NCBI GenBank assembly: GCA_028281535.1
Contig: JANQJS010000032.1
Coordinates: 1 to 64,000, forward strand
DNA length: 64,000 nt
Reading direction: 5' to 3'
From: Sedimentisphaerales bacterium
Lineage (GTDB): Bacteria; Planctomycetota; Phycisphaerae; Sedimentisphaerales; SM23-30
Below, in pieces: positions 24,673 through 31,511 of this stretch (position 1 is the stretch's first letter; each line of letters opens with the position of its first letter). The notes beneath the pieces were generated by a model. The model did no database searches, was not told the DNA's origin, and saw only the letters and a list, made by a program, of their open reading frames with translations. Both the position numbers and the translations under genes were made by a program.

Positions 24673-25695
24673 ATGGCCAAAAAAGAACATCAACCTGAAC
24701 CGGCAATTTTTTATGACGTGAACGGCACCATAAGGGCAGACACGTGTGAGCCATTAAAAGAAGCCGGTGAAAAAGGCGATCTCGATCTTGTAGCGATGGG
24801 ACGAGGTTGCTATCCGGGCAGACCACTTCCTCCCAAAATGATGCCGGAACTTTGCACTTATACTCTCTGGGATGCCAAACATGACCAATCCTGGGGGCTT
24901 GCACCACATCGCAATGAAGGAATTGAACTAGGTTTTTTAGCGAGAGGTTCGCTTGATTTCCATGTAAATGATCAGTGCTATAATCTCACTAGTGGCAATT
25001 TAACCGTAACGCGTCCCTGGCAACTCCATCAAGTAGGTTCACCAAATGTAACCGCAAGCCGGATGCACTGGCTCATCATCGATTTCAAAGTACGCAGGCC
25101 AAACGATCCATGGACTTGGCCGGAGATGCTAAATTTTTCATTGCAAGATCAGACCTCACTGATAGAGCTGCTCCGCTTCAACGAGCAACCCGTCTGGAAA
25201 GGTAATAATCAAATCGAAAAATGCTTTGAAAATATTGCTGAACTGACAAAAGCCTCTGACCTGACAAAATCGCAAACAAGAATCCAGCACTACATCAATG
25301 CCCTACTTATTGAAGTATACGAGATGCTGCAAATGCAGAATATCCATTTAGATGAAAATTTAGGTAGCACAAAACGGAGTGTAGAAATGTTCCTAGACGC
25401 TCTGCCTCAACATATTGAATATCCCTGGACACTCGAGTCGATGGCCAGACACTGCAATCTTGGCCGCAGTCGATTTACTCAGTACTGCAAACAAATCACC
25501 AACCAAACCCCCATGGATTATTTAATTAATTGCAGGCTCGAACAAGCAAAACGATTAATGCAACAATCCAAGGAATTAAGTATTACCAATATTGCTTTCA
25601 ATTGCGGTTTCGAATCAAGTCAATACTTTGCGACAGCCTTTAAAAAACGCATAGGGGTCTCTCCCAGCGAATATAGAGCATCGAAAGCTTCCTAA
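24673..25695 (+). CDS. AraC-family transcriptional regulator
   Basis: A 340-residue regulator. The N-terminal part (about 60-150) is a cupin-like ligand domain (ELGFLARGSLDFHVNDQC, LTVTRPWQLHQVGSP). The C-terminal 100 residues carry two helix-turn-helix motifs, LESMARHCNLGRSRFTQYCK and ITNIAFNCGFESSQYFATAF, ending with KRIGVSPSEYRA, the AraC signature. It is transcribed divergently from the oxidoreductase operon with about 200 nt between them, so I infer that it controls that operon in response to a sugar. The start is ambiguous: a GTG at 24646 and this ATG are both in frame and neither has a clear Shine-Dalgarno site; I chose the ATG. Confidence 0.88.
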   Translation: MAKKEHQPEPAIFYDVNGTIRADTCEPLKEAGEKGDLDLVAMGRGCYPGRPLPPKMMPELCTYTLWDAKHDQSWGLAPHRNEGIELGFLARGSLDFHVNDQCYNLTSGNLTVTRPWQLHQVGSPNVTASRMHWLIIDFKVRRPNDPWTWPEMLNFSLQDQTSLIELLRFNEQPVWKGNNQIEKCFENIAELTKASDLTKSQTRIQHYINALLIEVYEMLQMQNIHLDENLGSTKRSVEMFLDALPQHIEYPWTLESMARHCNLGRSRFTQYCKQITNQTPMDYLINCRLEQAKRLMQQSKELSITNIAFNCGFESSQYFATAFKKRIGVSPSEYRASKAS

Positions 25696-25796
25696 GTTTT
25701 TATCAACATTAAGAAAAGATTTGGGAATCTAATAAACCCGCCCATTTTTAATAAAAAAGATTCCTCGATGCCCAGCTTACGTTTGACCTCAGAAAC

Positions 25797-26318
25797 TTAC
25801 CCAATAACTTTGGACAAATGTAAACGAATCAATATAAGATTGCTGTGTAGGCTTAAGATTGATAGTGACTCACTGGACACCGAGGATATCTTATTTACCT
25901 TCAAAAAGAGTGCAGGTCTTCGTAAAAAGGAGGAAACGAGCCTGCATAGGACCATACGATTAATATGGGTGGTAAGACTGTCAACGAGTTTGGTAAAAGC
26001 GCCTTTTAGAATTTCTTCTACTTTTACCTGATTGACATGAGGATTAATCACATCATCCATAAATCTTTTTTTGAAGGAAACCGTCGCTTCATTAATAATG
26101 AAACAACATTTTTTTGTCGCCCTTGGGCGTATATACCCCAAAGGATACACACTAATATTCCACTGACTGAATTGTTTAACTTTATCTGAACCTGATGAAA
26201 GAATTTTTTGATGATTAATAGAGGCGAAGGGATCATTTGCAATACCACTTACTGGTACATTATTAACATGATCGTTGTACAATGAATTTATCAGTTTATC
26301 TGCTGATTGCCTTACCAT
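25797..26318 (-). CDS. Hypothetical protein, 173 residues, possibly real
   Basis: I do not recognise this protein. It is supported by its length and by AAGAGG placed 6 nt before the ATG. The first 120 residues (SADKLINSLYNDHVNN, NVSVYPLGYIRPRATKK-like stretch, VNQVKVEEILKGAFTKLVDSL) look like a soluble protein. The last 50 residues are rich in Leu, Ser and Ile and could be read-through of a decayed end. No signal peptide or membrane helix is evident. It lies alone between the AraC gene and the sigma-factor gene. A shadow frame on the plus strand (25768-26031) overlaps its end. It could be an orphan gene, a degraded one, or chance. Confidence 0.35.
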   Translation of the reverse strand: MVRQSADKLINSLYNDHVNNVPVSGIANDPFASINHQKILSSGSDKVKQFSQWNISVYPLGYIRPRATKKCCFIINEATVSFKKRFMDDVINPHVNQVKVEEILKGAFTKLVDSLTTHINRMVLCRLVSSFLRRPALFLKVNKISSVSSESLSILSLHSNLILIRLHLSKVIG

Positions 26319-26756
26319 GTATCGCCTCTTGAAGCAGAAATTACTCGCAACCGCGTAGGGTTACTTCACTCACTTACTATGCCAGATATGATTTATTTTA
26401 ACTTGCTGGCTCTTGCTCTCTCTCGCCCTCACCAGGGTCTTCATTTAATTAGTGGAATCGACCATAAAAAATGTTACCGTTTTTTTTATCTTTTTTATCT
26501 TTTATCTCAGATCTAAATTGTCACAAATAGCCCATAGCAATATGTTTACGTACTATTTCATCAAGAATAACGACATAATCTCCTAAAGAGCATGATAAAA
26601 GAGACTCTTTTTACCTATTTTAATGGCGATAACACACCCATAAGTCCAGGTTATTTCACTACCTACGCTATAATCATTACAAATGGCTTACAAGGGCAAC
26701 ATCCAGTAGATTTGCTTGAACAAAATGACTATTTTGTCAAATTTCTCAGAAAATTC

Positions 26757-26765
26757 TGTTATAAT
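26757..26765 (+). promoter_or_regulatory. Extended -10 promoter for the sigma-factor fusion
   Basis: TGTTATAAT (TG, one base, then a perfect TATAAT at 26760-26765) is an extended -10 element. The start codon of the sigma-factor gene lies 39 nt downstream, leaving a leader of about 30 nt. There is no well-spaced -35, which extended -10 promoters do not strictly need. Confidence 0.45.
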
Positions 26766-26803
26766 ATTGGTGTCAAAGAACACTTATATAAGAAGAACCA
26801 CAG

Positions 26804-28693
26804 TTGAATCAAACAGGCATAAAAGTTGATCTTGAGCTCGTAGAGCAGGCAAGACAAGGTAACAAAGATAGCATCAACCAGTTACTAGAAACCATTTACC
26901 CACAACTGGCCAGTTATGTCTATCGAACCACTTTAGATCATGATCTCAAAGATGAGGTCGTCCAGGAAACTATTCTTGAAGCCTATAAAGATATTAATAA
27001 GCTAAGGCAGCAAGATAGATTCTGGCCCTGGATTCGTGGCATAGCTTATCATAAGCTTTGCCAATTTTACAAAATGGAGAAAAGACAAAGGGACATCCTT
27101 GAACCAACATTGGCGCATACTTATATGAAAAAACGAAACAACAATATTCATCAACCGGATCATTTGGGTAAATTAATTTCTGAAGAACAAAAAGCATTTA
27201 TCATGAATTCCATGAAAAAGCTTAAACCAAAACATCGGCAAATTATCAACTTAAGATGCTTTGAAGGGATGGATTATTCTGAAATCGCTGAAATGACTGA
27301 CAGCAGTGCTTTCAGTGCTCGCGTAGCATTTTTTAGAGCAAAAAAAGAATTGCAGAAAATTTTCACTTCCAATGGCATGGCAAATGTTTCTCTTTTGTCA
27401 GCACTCATTGCTTTTGCAAAAATGACGTCAGAATCATCGGCAGCAACCCTTTCACAACATGCCATCACCAATCAGACATTGCATGTCGGCTTACCTGCTA
27501 CAATAGCTGGGTATATGGGAACAAAAACCACGATGACCGCTGCAACCATTGCGTTAGTAGGTGGCATCTCAGGAAGTGTCGCTGTCAAATCTATTGCAAA
27601 TACACCTGAAGTGAATCCATCAGCTCAGGTAGCTCAGATGATGACAAAGCAAACGGTAATAAATTCTGGAAACAAAGAACGCTGGTTCTATTATCCTGAA
27701 GGCCCCGACAAACCTGTCATGATTCGAACCATGAAGGTCATTGAAAATAGCAAAAATACAACCCCGTATTCTTTACAAAATGAACAAGGAAATTTTCTAT
27801 TCACAAATGGTGCTATCCAAATCAATAATTTCCGTTTGTGGAATTCAGATTTCAGTGTACAGCGACTTCCTACAGACAGTCCAGAATTAACCTACTTCTT
27901 GAATAAAGTAGAAGGCCGCAGTGTACATATGGAACCAATGACAGATTCATTTGACGATCTTCTCGTCATTAACCAATACAACCAACAAAACGAGGTTGTT
28001 AGCTCTGAAGTGAATTACCTTCCCGATGCCACCAAAGAACTCTATTATCTTTACGATAAACCGTCTGGTAACACTTTTATTGATAATCGTGACGCCATGC
28101 ATCAACGAGGATGGACAGGTTTCAGAATCAATGGTCAGCTAAATGGTATTGATATTCAAGGGAAAGGACAAATTCCATTTACATTTAGTCACATGAAAAA
28201 TCATACACCATGGATGCAAATCGATAGCCGAAATGATACACTGGCAATTGACCACGTTTCTGGATCCGCTTTTCTGGATTCTCAGGAAAACGTGGTCGCT
28301 TCCTTACCTAACTTATCGCTTTTTAAAGGCATGTCGCGTCCCTGGACCGGAATTCATACATTGGACGTGATCCGAAGAGATGCAGCGATGCAACAATTAT
28401 GGTTTAACACCGAAATCGACACAACCACCTTAAAATCAATAATTAGTGTTGATTTTAGTCACCAGGGTATTCGAGGTAATATTGAATATCACGTTGATTT
28501 GGAAAAAGATCTTCTTGATAAAATTGTCATTATAAGCGATAGTTTGTCAGGCGAAATAATGTTTGAATACTTACAAGATATGCCCGGAAATGACTTTAAC
28601 TCGCCGCAATTAGTGGTAGATTCTCAGGGATTCAATGATGAATCACACTATGGGGTTTTATGGCCAATAGAATTGGCTAATCTTGTAAAATAA
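26804..28693 (+). CDS. ECF-type sigma factor fused to a membrane segment and large C-terminal domain
   Basis: A 629-residue fusion starting at TTG 26804, the only start near a weak AAGAAG site. Residues about 15-87 are sigma region 2 (LASYVYRTTLDHDLKDEVVQ, FWPWIRGIAYHKLCQFYK). Residues about 130-182 are region 4 with a helix-turn-helix (LKPKHRQIINLRCFEGMDYS, SAFSARVAFFRAKKELQKIF). Hydrophobic stretches follow at about 193-210 and 243-261 (TMTAATIALVGGISGSVAV), probably one membrane span. The remaining 360 or so residues have no recognised domain and would lie outside the cytoplasm if the span is real. Planctomycetes are known to have many ECF factors with C-terminal extensions; the likely logic is that the extension senses something and holds or releases the sigma part. 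The next genes on the same strand encode a dockerin-like beta-helix protein and a pseudopilin, which may be its targets. Confidence 0.83.
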   Translation: MNQTGIKVDLELVEQARQGNKDSINQLLETIYPQLASYVYRTTLDHDLKDEVVQETILEAYKDINKLRQQDRFWPWIRGIAYHKLCQFYKMEKRQRDILEPTLAHTYMKKRNNNIHQPDHLGKLISEEQKAFIMNSMKKLKPKHRQIINLRCFEGMDYSEIAEMTDSSAFSARVAFFRAKKELQKIFTSNGMANVSLLSALIAFAKMTSESSAATLSQHAITNQTLHVGLPATIAGYMGTKTTMTAATIALVGGISGSVAVKSIANTPEVNPSAQVAQMMTKQTVINSGNKERWFYYPEGPDKPVMIRTMKVIENSKNTTPYSLQNEQGNFLFTNGAIQINNFRLWNSDFSVQRLPTDSPELTYFLNKVEGRSVHMEPMTDSFDDLLVINQYNQQNEVVSSEVNYLPDATKELYYLYDKPSGNTFIDNRDAMHQRGWTGFRINGQLNGIDIQGKGQIPFTFSHMKNHTPWMQIDSRNDTLAIDHVSGSAFLDSQENVVASLPNLSLFKGMSRPWTGIHTLDVIRRDAAMQQLWFNTEIDTTTLKSIISVDFSHQGIRGNIEYHVDLEKDLLDKIVIISDSLSGEIMFEYLQDMPGNDFNSPQLVVDSQGFNDESHYGVLWPIELANLVK

Positions 28694-28744
28694 ATACTGA
28701 TCGATGTTTGCATGAGCATCAACCTTTAGTTCGTGAGTTGGAAA

Positions 28745-29788
28745 ATGTGTAGACTTACCACTATCGTCGTAGCTCTCACAGCATGCGCAATCTCCCTTTG
28801 TGCGTGGCCGCAATTTGTCTGCGCAATTGATGAAGAATATCATGTAAATATCGATAATGATTTTGATGTCTGCCAAGAGTTTTCAGGGCTTTCGCGCGAA
28901 GACGGATTCCCCTCTATTCAGTGTGCTATCGATGAAGCAGGCGATTATGATACGATCTTCGTTTGGCCAGGTGTTTACCATGAAGAATTAGATTTTCAAG
29001 GTAAAAAGATCAGAATCACAAGTGGTTCAGCTCCCCCAATCATTGCAGCTCCAGACCCTAATGCCATTGGTGTCACTTTTTTCACTGGTGAAAATAATGA
29101 ATGCGTCTTATCCCATGTCATCCTAGCAGGTTTTGAAACAGCGATTCTTTGCGTTGGCACATCACCTCTGATTGAGCATGTCACCGTCGCTGAAAACAAC
29201 GTAGGGTTGAACTCACAATTTGGTTCATCGCCATATGTTCGTAACAGTATCTTTTGGTTCAACGGTAGTGATGATATTTTTGGCATTGGCCCAGTTGTTG
29301 AATATAGCTGCATTGAAAACGGATACGCAGGCACTGGCAACATTACGGATGATCCATTAATGGAAAATCCTTTTGCTGGCGAATATCAACTATTATCCGA
29401 AGAAGGGCGAGCTATATTAATCGATGATTTTGATGAGTTAATTATTGAATATGAATTCGACCAGGATACAAGTCCATGCATTGATGCTGGTGACCCATTT
29501 GATAATCCAACTGATGAATGGCAACCCAGCGGCGGCCGTGTGAACATGGGAGCCTATGGTAATACCCCACTCGCTAGCCTCTCATTAAACCCCTGGCCAA
29601 ATCCTGCTGATATCAGTTTTGATGGTACTGTTGATTTAGATGATTATTACATTTTGGTTGAAAGTTGGTTGGCAGGTTATTGCTTTGAAGAAGGATGTGA
29701 AGCAGATATCAACAAAGATGATTTTGTAAATATGTTAGATTTTTCCATACTCATGGATGAATGGCTATGGGAGGCGATATGGTTTTAA
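28745..29788 (+). CDS. Secreted right-handed beta-helix protein with dockerin-like tail
   Basis: A 347-residue exported protein starting at ATG 28745; an in-frame GTG 12 nt earlier is less likely. The signal peptide is about residues 1-27. Residues 50-200 resemble DUF1565/parallel beta-helix proteins: SIQCAIDEAGDYDTIFVWPG, HEELDFQGKKIRITSG, SHVILAGFETAILCVGTSP, PYVRNSIFWFNGSDD. DTSPCIDAGDP and GRVNMGAYGNT are common at the end of such helices. The last 60 residues carry two calcium-binding dockerin-type loops, ADISFDGTVDLDDYYIL and ADINKDDFVNMLDFSIL, each followed by a W-L helix. Dockerins bind cohesins, but in planctomycetes such tails are widespread and their partner is usually unknown. The stop overlaps the next gene by 10 nt. 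Confidence 0.82.
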   Translation: MCRLTTIVVALTACAISLCAWPQFVCAIDEEYHVNIDNDFDVCQEFSGLSREDGFPSIQCAIDEAGDYDTIFVWPGVYHEELDFQGKKIRITSGSAPPIIAAPDPNAIGVTFFTGENNECVLSHVILAGFETAILCVGTSPLIEHVTVAENNVGLNSQFGSSPYVRNSIFWFNGSDDIFGIGPVVEYSCIENGYAGTGNITDDPLMENPFAGEYQLLSEEGRAILIDDFDELIIEYEFDQDTSPCIDAGDPFDNPTDEWQPSGGRVNMGAYGNTPLASLSLNPWPNPADISFDGTVDLDDYYILVESWLAGYCFEEGCEADINKDDFVNMLDFSILMDEWLWEAIWF

Positions 29789-30690
29789 TTAAAACAATCG
29801 CCTGTAGAATTCGGAGAGGATTCACTCTTGTTGAAATGATGGTGGTCATTTCAATTCTTGGCCTGGTTTTAGCTATCTTACTGCCCGCTCTAGGTGCCGC
29901 ACGAACAAAAGCTCGGGATGTCATCAATACTGTAAATCAGCGAGATATTGCAAATGATGTCACTTCATTTAGCTTTGATAATAATGATTTTTATCCTGAA
30001 TCTGTCGCCACCATCGGCTTAGATGACAACTGGCGTTGGCAAGAACCAAGATTAATCATTGGATTTGAACGTCGAACGGCTCAAACCCATCGTGCGATGA
30101 GCGAATATTTATCTGATTATTCAGACAACCCTGATAAATTTCAAAGCCCTAATATTCCTTATAAATTTAAACAGCTTGAACAGGCATGGGCCGCAGGTGA
30201 TCAATGGGATAATCCACTCACACCCATGTCAACAGATCCTATGCTGGGTACCTATAATTACCTATGGAATTACAAAGGGTATTTGCCCGAATTTGACAAT
30301 GTCTTTAATGGCCCTAGAGGTTCTAGTAATCCATCAGGTCATAGCGATTTATTGATTACCGATTACTTCGGATATGATCACTGGTTGAATCCTACCGCAT
30401 TCAGCAGTTGCAAAAAAATCCCAAATGGCTCCCCAGAGCCGGAAACGTGGGTTGCTCCATCTTACTGGTCAAAGCCTGTTCCAATTGATGAAGAAACACT
30501 TGAACCTCTACAGCCGATTGAATTGCCAGAAATGAAGTTTACGGCAACGTTTATTGATACGCACGTTGAAAAATTCTCTCTAACAGAAGCAACCTCACTT
30601 CAGGTATCGATCACACCTGATGGCAGCACCCCCTACCCAGAAGGTTTAGGTGTTGGTGATATCATCTTACCTCGTGAAGGTCTTCGCTAA
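29779..30690 (+). CDS. Prepilin-type pseudopilin, overlapping the dockerin gene
   Basis: A 303-residue prepilin-like protein. I chose the ATG at 29779 because GGGAGG lies 5 nt upstream; an in-frame ATG at 29761 has no such site. The leader ends RIRRG, then FTLVEMMVVISILGLVLAI with Glu at mature position 5, and LLPALGAARTKARDV ends the helix. The rest is soluble with many aromatic and Pro residues. Near the C-terminus, FTATFIDTHVEKFS resembles the end of the H-X9-DG motif but with Thr in place of Gly, so it is a diverged version. Its start lies inside the preceding dockerin gene, so the two are translated together, suggesting the beta-helix protein and the pseudopilin act together at the cell surface. 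Confidence 0.85.
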   Translation: MVLIKTIACRIRRGFTLVEMMVVISILGLVLAILLPALGAARTKARDVINTVNQRDIANDVTSFSFDNNDFYPESVATIGLDDNWRWQEPRLIIGFERRTAQTHRAMSEYLSDYSDNPDKFQSPNIPYKFKQLEQAWAAGDQWDNPLTPMSTDPMLGTYNYLWNYKGYLPEFDNVFNGPRGSSNPSGHSDLLITDYFGYDHWLNPTAFSSCKKIPNGSPEPETWVAPSYWSKPVPIDEETLEPLQPIELPEMKFTATFIDTHVEKFSLTEATSLQVSITPDGSTPYPEGLGVGDIILPREGLR

Positions 30691-30753
30691 ATATCTATTT
30701 GAAACTATCAAGTATAATTAGTTCCGTTTTTTCATATTGAAATTTATGCTGGT

Positions 30754-30894
30754 ATGAAAAATAAAAACACAGAGAACGCAATGTTCAATGAGGCGTGTGT
30801 AGTAGGATGGGTTCAAAATCAGCTAATGAAAGCACTGCATCCTCTGCGAATTAATCATGTAAAAAAGCATGTTATTTTTGTGGGAGATTTTTAG
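30754..30894 (+). CDS. Possible 46-residue small protein ending at a terminator
   Basis: ATG 30754 opens 46 codons (MKNKNTENAMFNEACVVGW to VIFVGDF) and ends at TAG 30892-30894, only 9 nt before a strong terminator hairpin. There is no good Shine-Dalgarno site. It could be a small gene, or the region could be a trailer or small RNA that ends at the terminator. I do not recognise the product. Confidence 0.2.
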   Translation: MKNKNTENAMFNEACVVGWVQNQLMKALHPLRINHVKKHVIFVGDF

Positions 30895-30903
30895 AATAAA
30901 AGA

Positions 30904-30930
30904 CGCAGTGTTAACCACTGCGCCTTTTTT
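30904..30930 (+). terminator. Rho-independent terminator
   Basis: CGCAGTG (30904-30910), loop TTAAC, CACTGCG (30916-30922), then CC and six T. It ends transcription from the pseudopilin gene or from the short frame just upstream. Confidence 0.85.
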
Positions 30931-31113
30931 GTAAGTAACATTTCATTTCACCCAAACCATTTCCCGATCTCCCAACCGCTGTTTTCCCACATTCTTAGTT
31001 CAGCTTATAAATGAAATTAATACTTACATCATCCTGGTGTGTAGCTCCAGAATGTTTGCTGGTGAAAAGAATCCAACCAGACCAACTTCCCCTGGCCTTC
31101 TCCCATATTCCGT

Positions 31114-31137
31114 TACCATTAGAATTCTCTAATGGTA
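31114..31137. repeat. Perfect 24-bp inverted repeat
   Basis: TACCATTAGA (31114-31123), ATTC spacer, TCTAATGGTA (31128-31137). The arms are exact reverse complements and the centre contains GAATTC. No U-run follows, so it is not a typical terminator. It could be a protein-binding site in the convergent intergenic region; its role is unknown. Confidence 0.6.
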
Positions 31138-31447
31138 TCTCGACCGGCCCGGGACCTTTTTTACTTATCAATGGATATAAGATTTCCTGGAGAGAATACT
31201 CTATACCCGACCTTTAGTGCAAGCTATTGCTTACACTATTTTTATCGGCGAGTTCGAGCATCAGTTTAAGAAGATAATTTATTTTTATAACAACATGAAT
31301 AACTGTAGCAACAATGGTTTATAAGCATATTATAACAATGTCTTTAACTCAACTTTTTGAAACAAATGCGCCATTTGAGCTAGCCCTCTTTTTAACCCCA
31401 CAGTAAATAGTTCCGATAATTAATTGGACGCTTGTTTCATCTACCAC

Positions 31448-31482
31448 AAAAAAAGGCTGCCAACCTAAAAGTTAACAGCCTT
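31448..31482 (-). terminator. Rho-independent terminator of clpC
   Basis: Read on the minus strand, AAGGCTG (31482-31476) and CAGCCTT (31459-31453) form a stem around a 16-nt loop, followed by a T-run to 31448. It starts 30 nt beyond the clpC stop codon. Confidence 0.8.
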
Positions 31483-31511
31483 ATCTTTATAAGTTCTTAT
31501 TCAGACGAATA

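Larger units (their letters stand above)
25696..26803. other. Gene-poor region of about 1.1 kb upstream of the sigma-factor fusion
   Basis: Contains one possible minus-strand gene (25797-26318, listed) and an extended -10 promoter at 26757-26765 (listed). A plus frame at 26592-26807 (71 codons) overlaps the sigma-factor start by 4 nt but has no ribosome site, and the promoter lies inside it, so I do not annotate it. Base composition is more AT-rich than the flanking genes, and overlapping open frames on both strands look like non-coding or decayed sequence. Confidence 0.45.
30691..31511. other. Convergent intergenic region between the pseudopilin and clpC
   Basis: About 0.8 kb that holds a possible 46-codon gene, two terminators and a perfect inverted repeat (all listed). 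The plus frame at 31011-31217 has no ribosome site and shows no coding character. Otherwise nothing recognised. Confidence 0.5.

Noticed and set aside
26592-26807. 71-codon frame that overlaps the sigma-factor start by 4 nt
   Set aside because: The overlap looks like coupling, but there is no ribosome site, the extended -10 promoter lies inside it, and the product resembles nothing.
31011-31217. 68-codon frame in the pilin-clpC gap
   Set aside because: No ribosome site, covers the palindrome at 31114-31137, and its composition is unlike neighbouring genes.
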